Positions 33,828 through 41,274 of a stretch of DNA of 64,000 nucleotides are shown here, piece by piece. The notes beneath the pieces were generated by a model. It was not told the DNA's origin and ran no database searches. It saw only the letters and a list, made by a program, of their open reading frames with translations. Where the stretch lies: positions 404,034 through 468,033 of the forward strand of contig NZ_HG964450.1 in NCBI RefSeq assembly GCF_000612725.1. The letters run 5' to 3'. Every line of letters starts with the position of its first letter. Position 1 is the stretch's first letter. Source of the stretch: Mycolicibacterium austroafricanum. GTDB lineage: Bacteria > Actinomycetota > Actinomycetes > Mycobacteriales > Mycobacteriaceae. The position numbers and the translations under genes were made by a program.

Positions 33828-33893
33828 GTTGAGGAGTCCCGCAATCAGACTCAGCGGGACGACGATCAAGCGGCGAGGCACGAGCCGCGTTGA
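33828..33893. repeat. 61-bp tandem repeats, right part (after the IS)
   Basis: After the duplicated GTTG the second unit resumes, and a third unit starts at 33853 (AGCGGGACGACGATCAAGCG). It ends about 7 nt before the stop codon of the DUF3349 gene. In all, about 2.7 copies span the space between the two convergent stop codons. Confidence 0.88.
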
Positions 33894-33899
33894 GGAGAC

Positions 33900-34199
33900 T
33901 CAGCCGGTGGGGGTGGCCAGCGGCCAGCCGACGGAGGCCAACCGCGCCGCGACCTGATTCATCTCTTCGGGCGTGGGTTCCTTGTCGGTGACGACGTGGA
34001 TCGCCGCGCGGATCTCCTCGGGAGTCACGGTGTCGGACCGGCTGCCCTTGAGCACGGTCTGGGCGATCTTGACCACCTCGTCCTCACTCAAGGTCCGGGC
34101 CAGCAGGGCCAGCAGCGCGAAGTAGTCCGTCTGCGGGACGCCCTGCGGGTAACCCTGGTGCAGCCAGCCCAGGATGTTGTTGAACGCGCTCTCGGCCAT
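33900..34199 (-). CDS. DUF3349 family protein (Rv0543c-like)
   Basis: A 99-residue helical protein with the DUF3349 pattern: LGWLHQGYPQGVPQTDYFAL, LALLARTLSEDEVVKIAQTV, VTDKEPTPEEMNQVAARLAS, GWPL. Rv0543c has about the same length and adjoins Rv0544c and pitA. The function is not known. It is the last gene of the pitA run; a paralogue precedes menE on the other strand at 36112. Confidence 0.85.
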   Translation of the reverse strand: MAESAFNNILGWLHQGYPQGVPQTDYFALLALLARTLSEDEVVKIAQTVLKGSRSDTVTPEEIRAAIHVVTDKEPTPEEMNQVAARLASVGWPLATPTG

Positions 34200-34209
34200 T
34201 GCCTTCAGC

Positions 34210-34497
34210 TCACTTCTTGGGCAGGAACGGGAACAGGTCGACGCCGGTGTGATGGAAGAGCGTCATCCGGGTGATCCACAGGACGGCGGTCAGGATCACC
34301 CAGCCGACGAACACGAAAAGCAGGACCCCGAGGTACTTCAGCGCGGCGTTGGGCGTCGCCGCGGCGGTGCCGTCGGTGCCGTCGGACCCAGTGCCGCGCG
34401 AGAACGCCACCAGGCCGAGCGCGAAGATCGCCGGCAGGCCCGCACCGAGAAACATCCCGATGCCGAGCACCTTCAGGATGCTCTCGACATAGTTCAT
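34210..34497 (-). CDS. small two-helix membrane protein (Rv0544c-like)
   Basis: A 95-residue protein with two membrane segments ([20 protein letters not shown] and [20 protein letters not shown]) separated by a Gly/Thr/Asp-rich loop, and a short C-terminus ending FPFLPKK. It sits 14 nt after pitA and 10 nt before the DUF3349 gene, as in M. tuberculosis. The function is unknown; the constant linkage suggests an accessory to the phosphate transporter. Confidence 0.82.
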   Translation of the reverse strand: MNYVESILKVLGIGMFLGAGLPAIFALGLVAFSRGTGSDGTDGTAAATPNAALKYLGVLLFVFVGWVILTAVLWITRMTLFHHTGVDLFPFLPKK

Positions 34498-34511
34498 TTC
34501 GGGAATCCCTT

Positions 34512-35885
34512 TCAGACCGCTGCCGCGGGCTTGGAGTCGGTAGGGGGCTTGGTGTCGGTAGGGGGCTTGGAGTCGGTGGGGGGTGTGGTGTCGGTAGGGG
34601 GCTTGGCGTCGGTAGGGGGCTTGGCGTCGGTAGGGGGCTTGGCGTCGGTAGGGGGCATGCCGTTGGTGATGGCCTCACGGAGCGCGGTCGGCACGACCGA
34701 GTTGGTGGACACGTCCCAGTCGGCGTTGACGTTGCTGTGATCCACCTTCTGCTGCTGGGCGCGCCACCACAGGTAGAGGGACAGCCCGCACAGCAGCAGG
34801 AAAATCAGGCCGTCGCCGACCAACGACGATCCGGTCAGCGACTCGACGCCGTGGGAGAGCCAGAAGGACAGGGCGCCGACGATGCCGGCTGCGGGCAGCG
34901 TGATCAACCAGGCGACGGCCATCCGGCCGGCGACCGCCCACCGCACCTCGGCGCCCGGCTTGCCGACACCGCTGCCCAGGATCGAGCCGGTGGCGACGTG
35001 GGTGGTCGACAGGGCCATGCCCGCGGCACTGGAGCTCAGGATGATCGCCGCAGAGGAGGCCTCTGCGGCAAAGCCCTGCGGGGACTCGATCTCGACGAGG
35101 CCCTTGCCGAGGGTGCGGATCACGCGCCACCCGCCGAGGTAGGTGCCCAGACCGATGGCCAGCGCGCAGGAAGCGATGATCCAGAACGGCAGACCCTGTT
35201 CCTTGACGTCTCCGGTCAGGTGGCCGGTGGTGATGAGGGCCAGCGCGATGACACCCATGGTCTTCTGCGCGTCGTTGGTGCCGTGCGACAACGCGACCAG
35301 CGACGCGGTAGCGATCTGGCCCCAGCGGAAGCCCTGCTCGCGGCGGTTCCTCATCACGTTGCGGGTGATGCGGTACACCAGCCAGGTGCCGCAGCCGGCA
35401 ACCAGGCAAGCGATCAACGGCGCCGCGACGGCCGGGATGAGCACCTTCTGTGTCACACCGGACCAGTTGACGCCCGCGAGGCCGACCGCGGCGAGGCCGG
35501 CACCGATGAGACCGCCGAACAGCGCGTGCGAGGAACTCGACGGGATACCGAACAGCCAGGTGAGCAGGTTCCACAGGATGCCGCCGACCAGGCCGGCGAA
35601 GATGATCGTCAGTCCAGTCGAGGCGTCGATCGACGGGATGAGCTGACCGGTCTTGCTGTCCTGGATCTTGAGTACCGAGGTGGTCACCGTGACCGCGACC
35701 TCGACGGACAGGAACGCGCCGACGAGGTTCAGCACGCCGGCGAGGATGACGGCCGTCTTGGGCTTGAGCGCGCCGGTCGCGATGGATGTCGCCATCGCGT
35801 TTCCGGTGTCGTGAAAGCCGTTGGTGAAGTCGAAAGCCAACGCTGTGGCGATCAACAGCACCAAGATGATCAGCTCTGCGCCCAT
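34512..35885 (-). CDS. pitA: low-affinity inorganic phosphate transporter PitA
   Basis: A 457-residue PiT-family membrane transporter that imports phosphate (as metal-phosphate) with protons. Both PiT signatures are present: [20 protein letters not shown] near the N-terminus and [18 protein letters not shown] in the middle. About ten membrane helices are visible, with a cytoplasmic loop holding [14 protein letters not shown]. After about residue 415 there is an added tail of seven PPTDxK-like hexapeptides, making the protein longer than M. tuberculosis PitA (Rv0545c, about 417). It begins at ATG 35885 and leads a three-gene unit. Confidence 0.93.
   Translation of the reverse strand: MGAELIILVLLIATALAFDFTNGFHDTGNAMATSIATGALKPKTAVILAGVLNLVGAFLSVEVAVTVTTSVLKIQDSKTGQLIPSIDASTGLTIIFAGLVGGILWNLLTWLFGIPSSSSHALFGGLIGAGLAAVGLAGVNWSGVTQKVLIPAVAAPLIACLVAGCGTWLVYRITRNVMRNRREQGFRWGQIATASLVALSHGTNDAQKTMGVIALALITTGHLTGDVKEQGLPFWIIASCALAIGLGTYLGGWRVIRTLGKGLVEIESPQGFAAEASSAAIILSSSAAGMALSTTHVATGSILGSGVGKPGAEVRWAVAGRMAVAWLITLPAAGIVGALSFWLSHGVESLTGSSLVGDGLIFLLLCGLSLYLWWRAQQQKVDHSNVNADWDVSTNSVVPTALREAITNGMPPTDAKPPTDAKPPTDAKPPTDTTPPTDSKPPTDTKPPTDSKPAAAV
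34530..34655. repeat. 18-bp tandem repeat in the 3' end of pitA (7 units)
   Basis: Seven consecutive 18-bp units encode PPTDAK (three identical), [18 protein letters not shown] and PPTDSK at the C-terminus of PitA. The units differ by one or a few bases. Because each is a multiple of three, copy number can change without a frameshift. Confidence 0.93.
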
Positions 35886-35980
35886 GGCGCTAATTCTGCG
35901 TCCCGGTCGGCGACTCTGACGAAGTTTCGCCACGGAATGTCGACGGCGTGACATGGCCCTTCTGCCGGCGACGCGATGGC

Positions 35981-35997
35981 GTTCATCAAACATTCAT
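35981..35997. promoter_or_regulatory. PHO-box-like direct repeat between pitA and DUF3349-menE
   Basis: GTTCAT (35981-35986) and ATTCAT (35992-35997) are spaced 11 nt apart, as in the direct-repeat boxes bound by PhoP/RegX3-type regulators in Actinobacteria. It lies about 100 nt upstream of pitA on the other strand and about 115 nt upstream of the DUF3349 gene. Confidence 0.4.
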
Positions 35998-36061
35998 TTC
36001 CCGTCGGACGATCGTTCCTCGACCGCAAGCTCGCGGCACGGCTGTCGGGGCCGACCGCGAC

Positions 36062-36067
36062 TAATAT
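36062..36067 (+). promoter_or_regulatory. candidate -10 element for DUF3349-menE
   Basis: TAATAT stands out in this GC-rich region and lies 45 nt before the GTG of the DUF3349 gene. No good -35 is visible at the right distance, which is common in mycobacteria. Confidence 0.4.
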
Positions 36068-36111
36068 CGGACTGCCCGGAGGCAATTGGCGCCCGGGCGG
36101 AGAGTGAACTC

Positions 36112-36438
36112 GTGACCAGATTTCTCGCCCGGATCGTGGCGTGGATCGCGGCCGGATATCCGGAAGGTGTGCCGGGCGCGGACCGCATACCGCTGCTGGC
36201 GCTGCTGCGACGACGCTTGACCGACGACGAGGTGAAGGCCGTGGTCGCCGAGCTCATCGCGCGTGCCGAGTTCCGTGAGCGGGGCTCCGTCGACATCGAC
36301 CCCATCGACATCGGGGTGCTGATCACGCAGATCACCGACGAACTCCCGTCACCCGACGATGTCGAGCGGGTCCGGGCCCGGCTGGCGGCCCAGGGCTGGC
36401 CGCTCGACGATCCGCGCGACGCGGAGGAGGACCGATAG
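36112..36438 (+). CDS. DUF3349 family protein, menE-linked paralogue
   Basis: A 108-residue paralogue of the gene at 33900: FLARIVAWIAAGYPEGVPGA, DRIPLLALLRRRLTDDEVKA, ITDELPSPDDVERVRARLAA, GWPLDD. A GTG start at 36112 follows GGCGGAGAG. In M. tuberculosis a single DUF3349 gene (Rv0543c) stands before menE; here one copy has gone with pitA and this one stays with menE. Its 3' end carries GGAGGAGG, the ribosome-binding site that should serve menE. Confidence 0.85.
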   Translation: MTRFLARIVAWIAAGYPEGVPGADRIPLLALLRRRLTDDEVKAVVAELIARAEFRERGSVDIDPIDIGVLITQITDELPSPDDVERVRARLAAQGWPLDDPRDAEEDR

Positions 36439-36536
36439 CCGTCCTGCACCCCGTCGGCTTCGGCGCGGACGACGCCGCACCGACCACCCTGAGCGTCGTC
36501 CGTGACGTCCTCGACGGTCACGCCAGCATTCTGCCG

Positions 36537-37574
36537 GTGCCAGCCCACGACCCCGCCCAGGCCGCCGCACTGACAACGGCGTTGCGTGCCGGCGAGCCCA
36601 TCGACGACGCGATCGGCGTGGTGCTGTCCACGTCGGGCACCACGGGCACGCCCAAGGGCGCGATGCTGACCGTCGCGGCGCTGACGGCCAGTGCGGAGGC
36701 GACGCACGCGCGCCTCGGCGGGCCCGGTCGCTGGCTGCTGGCGCTGCCCGCCTACCACGTGGCCGGATTCCAGGTGCTGGTGCGCAGCGTGATCGCCGGC
36801 GTCACGCCGGCGGCCGTGCCGGCCTCTTTCGAGCCCTCCGCGCTGGCGGCGGCGATCGACGCGATGGGCTCCGGCAGACGCTATGCGTCACTGGTGGCCG
36901 CCCAGCTGGACAAGGCCCTCCGCGACCCACAAGCGACGAAGGCACTCGCCGGGCTGGACGCCGTGCTGATCGGCGGCGGCCCGATGCCCGCCAATGTGGC
37001 CGAAACAGCCTCGGCAGCAGGTGTTTCCGTTGTCCGAACGTACGGGATGAGCGAGACGGCGGGTGGCTGCGTCTACGACGGGGTGCCGCTCGACGGTGTC
37101 GGTGTGCGGGTGGACGACGACGGCAGGATCTGGCTGGGCGGCCCGACGGTCGCGGCCGGATACCGCAATCCCGTGACGCCGGATCCGTTCGCCGAGCCGG
37201 GCTGGTTCCGCACCGACGATATTGGTGTGCTTGATGATTCCGGTGCACTGAGGGTGCTCGGAAGGGTGGACGACGCGATCAGCACCGGCGGCCTCACCGT
37301 GCTGCCCGGTCTCGTCGAGACCGCCCTGTCGACCCATCCGGCGGTGGCCGATTGCGCGGTGTTCGGGGTACCCGACGAGCGGCTAGGACAGCGGGTGATC
37401 GCCGCGGTCGTCGTCGCCGCTGGCGCTTCGGTGACATTGGCACAGTTGCGGTCTCACGTCGCCGACACCCTGCCTGCGACGGCGGCGCCGCGCCAGCTGC
37501 ACCTGGTCGACAAGCTTCCGCGCCGCGGAATCGGCAAGGTGGACCGCCGGGAGCTGGCACGCCGGTTCGCGTGA
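36537..37574 (+). CDS. menE: o-succinylbenzoate-CoA ligase MenE (true start probably upstream)
   Basis: An ANL-superfamily ligase that makes o-succinylbenzoyl-CoA for menaquinone. Motifs: STSGTTGTPKGAML, RTYGMSETAGGCVYDG, RTDDIGVLDDSG, AISTGGLTVLPG and the catalytic lysine in PRRGIGKVDRRELARRF. The first normal start codon in frame is the GTG at 36537 (345 residues), but it has no ribosome-binding site, and in-frame family-like sequence (AVLHPVGFGADD, then VVRDVLDGHASILPVP) continues back to the stop of the upstream gene. GGAGGAGG (36423-36430) points to a start near 36435-36444, where only ATA and CTG are found. M. tuberculosis MenE (Rv0542c) is about 362 residues. Confidence 0.9.
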   Translation: MPAHDPAQAAALTTALRAGEPIDDAIGVVLSTSGTTGTPKGAMLTVAALTASAEATHARLGGPGRWLLALPAYHVAGFQVLVRSVIAGVTPAAVPASFEPSALAAAIDAMGSGRRYASLVAAQLDKALRDPQATKALAGLDAVLIGGGPMPANVAETASAAGVSVVRTYGMSETAGGCVYDGVPLDGVGVRVDDDGRIWLGGPTVAAGYRNPVTPDPFAEPGWFRTDDIGVLDDSGALRVLGRVDDAISTGGLTVLPGLVETALSTHPAVADCAVFGVPDERLGQRVIAAVVVAAGASVTLAQLRSHVADTLPATAAPRQLHLVDKLPRRGIGKVDRRELARRFA

Positions 37575-37725
37575 GGGTGCGCCCCGCGATGGCGCCGTGA
37601 AGTGACCTCCGTGCGGGGAGGGGCGCCCAGCGATGTGGTCGTTGACGAAGTCGAGAACCACGGCAATGCTCATCTCGATGCAACGCGGGCGCCCATGTCT
37701 GTACCGATGGACTGAGGACGGGCTC

Positions 37726-37785
37726 GCGAGCGTGCGTGTAGTGCCGGCATTTGCGGCGTGCCGCAGTGCAGACACGCACACTCGC
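37726..37785. terminator. long hairpin between menE and a membrane-protein gene
   Basis: GCGAGCGTGCGTGT (37726-37739) pairs with ACACGCACACTCGC (37772-37785) with one mismatch, and TGCGGC/GCCGCA pair inside. The right side, GTGCAGACACGCACACTCG, matches the hairpin at 7133-7191 at 17 of 19 bases. A weaker stem (CCCCGC/GCGGGG) lies nearer menE at 37582-37618. The rest of the gap 37575-37802 shows no convincing gene. Confidence 0.5.
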
Positions 37786-37802
37786 GCAGGAAGGATGGGG
37801 GG

Positions 37803-39149
37803 ATGCGTAGAGAGGCGGTCGCCGTCGCGGTCGGGTCTGTTCTGGTCGTCGCGGCGTTCGTCATCCCCCACCTCGACCTCGGCATCGTCACCCCGCTGAT
37901 CAACGCCACCCCCGAGCGTCTTCGCAGCTTCGCCGACACCGCACCGATCTTCGGGTGGTGGAATACCCACGTCGGCGCGGGCACCATCCCGGCGTTCGCG
38001 ATCGGCGCCGCGGCCGTGCTGTGGGGGCCGCCGCTCGCGCAGCGCCTGCCCTGGCGGTGGCTGCCCTGGCTGTCCTGGACGGTGTCCTGCGCGTGGGCCT
38101 TCAGCCTGGCCATGGTCGACGGCTGGCAACGCGGCTTCGCCGGCCGCCTCACCGCCCGCCACGAGTATCTGCGACAGGTTCCGACGGTCACCGACATCCC
38201 CGAGGCGCTACGCACCTTTGCCGGCAGGATCCTTGATTACCAGCCTGATTCGTGGATCACCCACGTCTCCGGTCATCCGCCCGGAGCTCTTCTGACATTC
38301 GTGTGGCTGGACCGCATCGGGCTCGGCGGCGGCGCCTGGGCCGGCCTGCTGTGCCTGCTGGCCGGCTCCAGCATCGCGGCCGCGATCGTGGTGACCGTGC
38401 GTGCGCTGGCGGACGAGGACACCGCCCGCGCCGCCGCGCCGTTCGTGGCGGTGGCACCGACCGCGATCTGGATCGCGGTGTCTGCCGACGGCTACTTCGC
38501 GGGCGTCGCGGCCTGGGGCATCACGCTGCTGGCGCTGGCGGTGCGCGGGTCGGTTCGCCGGCCCGTAGCTGCGGCCATCGGTTCCGGATTGCTGTTGGGC
38601 TGGGCCGTCTTCCTCAACTATGGCCTGGTGTTGATGGCCTTTCCCGCGGTGGCCGTGCTGCTCGGCGCCGCGACGTGGCGGGCCGCGGTGCGCACGCTGG
38701 TTCCTGCGGTGGTCGCGGCGCTGGCGGTGGTCGCGGTGTTCGCTGCGGCCGGGTTCTGGTGGTTCGACGGTTATCTGCTGGTGCAGGAACGCTATTGGCA
38801 GGGCATCGCCAACGACCGGCCGTTCCAGTACTGGGGCTGGGCGAATTTCGCGTCGGTGGTGTGCGCCATCGGCCTCGGCAGCGTGGCAGGCCTGGGCCGG
38901 GTGTTCGACATCGCCGCCATCAAGCGGCGTTCCGGTCTGCACCTGCTGGTGCTCGGCGCGCTGTTGGCGATCGTGGTCGCCGACCTGTCGCAGCTGAGCA
39001 AGGCCGAGACCGAACGGATCTGGTTGCCCTTCACGGTGTGGCTGGTGGCCTCCGCCGCGCTGTTGCCGCCGCGATCAGCGCGATGGTGGCTGGAGCTCAA
39101 CGTCATCGGCGCGCTCGCGATCAACCACCTGATCCTGACCAACTGGTAG
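37803..39149 (+). CDS. polytopic membrane protein (Rv0541c-like)
   Basis: A 448-residue integral membrane protein with about 11-12 hydrophobic segments, e.g. VAVAVGSVLVVAAFVIPHL, VLMAFPAVAVLLGAATWRAA and LLVLGALLAIVVADLS. The loop after the third helix contains a conserved-looking SWITHVSGHPPGALLTFVWL, and LSKAETERIWLPFTVWLV occurs near the C-terminus; the pattern suggests a GT-C-type or acyltransferase-like membrane enzyme but I cannot place it. ATG 37803 follows AAGGATGGGG. It corresponds in position to Rv0541c. Its 3' end overlaps the convergent gene by 75 nt. Confidence 0.82.
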   Translation: MRREAVAVAVGSVLVVAAFVIPHLDLGIVTPLINATPERLRSFADTAPIFGWWNTHVGAGTIPAFAIGAAAVLWGPPLAQRLPWRWLPWLSWTVSCAWAFSLAMVDGWQRGFAGRLTARHEYLRQVPTVTDIPEALRTFAGRILDYQPDSWITHVSGHPPGALLTFVWLDRIGLGGGAWAGLLCLLAGSSIAAAIVVTVRALADEDTARAAAPFVAVAPTAIWIAVSADGYFAGVAAWGITLLALAVRGSVRRPVAAAIGSGLLLGWAVFLNYGLVLMAFPAVAVLLGAATWRAAVRTLVPAVVAALAVVAVFAAAGFWWFDGYLLVQERYWQGIANDRPFQYWGWANFASVVCAIGLGSVAGLGRVFDIAAIKRRSGLHLLVLGALLAIVVADLSQLSKAETERIWLPFTVWLVASAALLPPRSARWWLELNVIGALAINHLILTNW

Positions 39150-39548
39150 CAGGCGCACCAGCAGGTGATACGCCGGTACGCACGCCCACACCAGCGCGAT
39201 CGAGATCCACAGGCCCGCCGGATAGTCGCGGTCCAGCACGGTCGGATTGTCGGGCCGTGCCCCGGGCCTGCCGTACACCGGAATCGCAAGAATCACCAAC
39301 ACCACGCTGCACAACGCCGCCACGGCGACCGCCGACCGCCAACTGCCAACTGCCGGGATGACGGTCCGCCACGCCACGCCTGCCGCGGCACACAACGGCG
39401 CGAACACGAAGTCGTGCACCACGACACCGACCAGTGCCCACACGGCTATCCGGACGAGCACCGTCGACGAGGTGTCCCACAGCAGCACCCCACCGTACAA
39501 ACCCGCGGCCACACCCGCCACCACCAGCAGGACCCGCGCTGCGGTCAC
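39075..39548 (-). CDS. small membrane protein, last gene of the GT/molybdopterin operon
   Basis: A 157-residue protein with about four hydrophobic segments (ARVLLVVAGVAAGLYGGVLL, VRIAVWALVGVVVHDFVFAP, VAVAALCSVVLVILAIPVYG, GLWISIALVWACVPAYHLLV) and a hydrophilic tail. The family is not recognised. The GTG at 39548 overlaps the stop of the molybdopterin gene (GTGA). The last 75 nt overlap the convergent Rv0541c-like gene tail to tail. Confidence 0.7.
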   Translation of the reverse strand: MTAARVLLVVAGVAAGLYGGVLLWDTSSTVLVRIAVWALVGVVVHDFVFAPLCAAAGVAWRTVIPAVGSWRSAVAVAALCSVVLVILAIPVYGRPGARPDNPTVLDRDYPAGLWISIALVWACVPAYHLLVRLLPVGQDQVVDRERADDVELQPPSR

Positions 39549-40648
39549 GGCACGACCTCGATGCGGGAAAGCCATTTGGTCTGCAGCACACCGGGTCTCG
39601 ATGGTGCGATCAGGCGGCACGGGTAGCCGTGGTCGAGGTCGAGTGGCTCACCGTTGAGGTCGAGTGCCACAAGCGTCATGTCGTCTCGCGCATGGCGGGC
39701 AGGCAGCACCGTACGAGAATAGGGACCCGGCGGTTCCAGCGAGATCATCCGCACGTCGGAATCCGGCGACGCTCCGACCAGCGCCACCAGGTGGGCCAGC
39801 ACCACACCCGACCACTGGCCCTCGGCACTCCAGCCCTCGACACAGGCGATGGGCAGCCGGTGGGTCGCCTGTGGCATCGCCCGCAGTTCGTCGACGGTGA
39901 ACTCCTGGGCGCGATCGCCGTTGATCACCGTCAGCCGGTAGTCGGCGGAACGCGCCGACCCGAGCACCCCCGCGGCCACCGCCGTGCGGTTCACCGGAAC
40001 ACCCTGCGGCCCTTCGCCAGTACGAGGAGCCAGCACCGAGACCCGGCGCAGCAGCGGCACCGTCTGCCCGGCGGTGACCAGCGTCGCCAACCCCACGGCC
40101 AACCACGTGCCACGCAGGACGGTACGCCGTGACGGACCAAGCGACCCACTTCGAGCGACGTCGTCGAGCGGTTCCCCCAACGCCCGCCGGATGACCGGCA
40201 GCTTGACCCCGATGTGCACGACCACCGCGCCGAAGGCGACATAGGCCATCGCGTAGTGGGCCGTGGTGAAGAAGAACCCGAACACATACCACTGGGCGAT
40301 GTTGAGCAGCCCGGTGCTCAGCTGGAAGAGCACCGACGCCACCAGCACCAGAATCGACATGCGCTCCAGCGCGCGAACCGGACCACCGATCACCGGCCGG
40401 TCGAACAGCTTCGGCCACACCGACCACAGCTTGACGACGACCAGCGGAATCGCCACGATGCCCGAGGCGACATGCAGGCCCTGGGTGAACCGGTAGAGCC
40501 AGACCGGGCGCGTGGGCCAGTCGAACCACGGCTGCGGGTGCTGGATGAGATGGCTGATCAGCCCGGTGACCAGACACACCGCGATCGCCACTCCGAGCGC
40601 CACACCGACTCGGGCGGTGATCGCGGTGCCGCGCACCGAGGCAGCCAT
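39545..40648 (-). CDS. membrane cytochrome b-like / sulfite-oxidase-like molybdopterin fusion protein
   Basis: A 367-residue two-part protein. Residues ~1-170 hold four or five membrane helices with several His (GLISHLIQHPQPWFDW, YRFTQGLHVASGIVAIPLVV, FTTAHYAMAYVAFGAVVVHI), like a cytochrome b561/NarI-type haem-b domain. Residues ~215-365 are a sulfite-oxidase/YedY-like molybdopterin domain with the candidate Mo-ligand Cys in PIACVEGWSAEGQWSG, then EPPGPYSRTVLP and GYPCRLIAPSRPGVLQTKWL. It would be a membrane-tethered oxidoreductase with its active domain outside. It overlaps both neighbours by 1-4 nt. Confidence 0.82.
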   Translation of the reverse strand: MAASVRGTAITARVGVALGVAIAVCLVTGLISHLIQHPQPWFDWPTRPVWLYRFTQGLHVASGIVAIPLVVVKLWSVWPKLFDRPVIGGPVRALERMSILVLVASVLFQLSTGLLNIAQWYVFGFFFTTAHYAMAYVAFGAVVVHIGVKLPVIRRALGEPLDDVARSGSLGPSRRTVLRGTWLAVGLATLVTAGQTVPLLRRVSVLAPRTGEGPQGVPVNRTAVAAGVLGSARSADYRLTVINGDRAQEFTVDELRAMPQATHRLPIACVEGWSAEGQWSGVVLAHLVALVGASPDSDVRMISLEPPGPYSRTVLPARHARDDMTLVALDLNGEPLDLDHGYPCRLIAPSRPGVLQTKWLSRIEVVP

Positions 40649-41274
40649 CAGGCGACCAGATCCGCGACGACCCGGGTGCCGATCCGATGGATGCCGGCCA
40701 CGGCGAGCCCGGCCTCGGCCGCCAGCGACGGCACACAGTCGATCCCGACCGAGGCCCAGCGGAACCACGGGCCGATCATGCGGTGAGATTCGAGGCGGAC
40801 CCATCCGACGTCGACTCCCGATGTCGTGCCGTCGAGTTCGGCGAGGCACCGACCGCCACGACGCAGCAGCTCGGTTGCCCTGCCCAGGACCCGGCGCGGG
40901 TCACCGCCGAGACCCACGTTGCCATCGGCCAACAGCACCGTCTGCCAGCGGCCGGTGCCCGGCAGGGGTTCGAAGACGTCCCGCCGCAGGGCCGGCGCGC
41001 CGCTGCGGCGGGCCAGTTCCACCGCCGTCGCCGACAGGTCCACGCCGAGCGCGGGCACACCGCGCTGCACCAGATGCGCGACCAGCCGGCCCGGACCGCA
41101 ACCGAGGTCGATCGTCGGACCGCGGCACAGGCCGACCACCGCATGGTCGAATGTGGCGTCGCCGCCGCTGCCACCGAGCCACCTGCGCACCGGAAGCTTC
41201 TTCACGCGCCCGTCGTCGTGGCGGACCCAACACCGCTCGCCGTCGAGTGCGCGGTCGTAAAGCTGCCCGAACAT
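40648..41274 (-). CDS. class I SAM-dependent methyltransferase
   Basis: A 208-residue protein with the SAM-binding motif I TIDLGCGPGRLVAHLVQRG at about residue 55, the acidic loop ALGVDLSATAVELARR and motif LLADGNVGLGGDPRRVLGRA. The C-terminal part reads WFRWASVGIDCVPSLAAEAG. It overlaps the DUF2064 stop and the molybdopterin start (TGATG). The acceptor is unknown; context suggests a glycosylated or lipid-linked product of the preceding transferase genes. Confidence 0.83.
   Translation of the reverse strand: MFGQLYDRALDGERCWVRHDDGRVKKLPVRRWLGGSGGDATFDHAVVGLCRGPTIDLGCGPGRLVAHLVQRGVPALGVDLSATAVELARRSGAPALRRDVFEPLPGTGRWQTVLLADGNVGLGGDPRRVLGRATELLRRGGRCLAELDGTTSGVDVGWVRLESHRMIGPWFRWASVGIDCVPSLAAEAGLAVAGIHRIGTRVVADLVA

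Noticed and set aside
32440..33893. 61-bp repeats considered as a CRISPR array
   Set aside because: The whole 61-bp unit is repeated; there are no unique spacers and no cas genes.
36062..36125. GCCCGG/CCCGGGC dyad before the DUF3349 gene considered as a terminator
   Set aside because: It lies between the candidate promoter and the start codon and has no T-run; more likely incidental GC pairing in the leader.
37575..37725. Minus-strand frame reading MSIAVVLDFVNDHIAGRPSP considered as a gene or gene remnant
   Set aside because: Short, no recognisable family, no ribosome-binding site, and partly covered by a weak stem; left unannotated.
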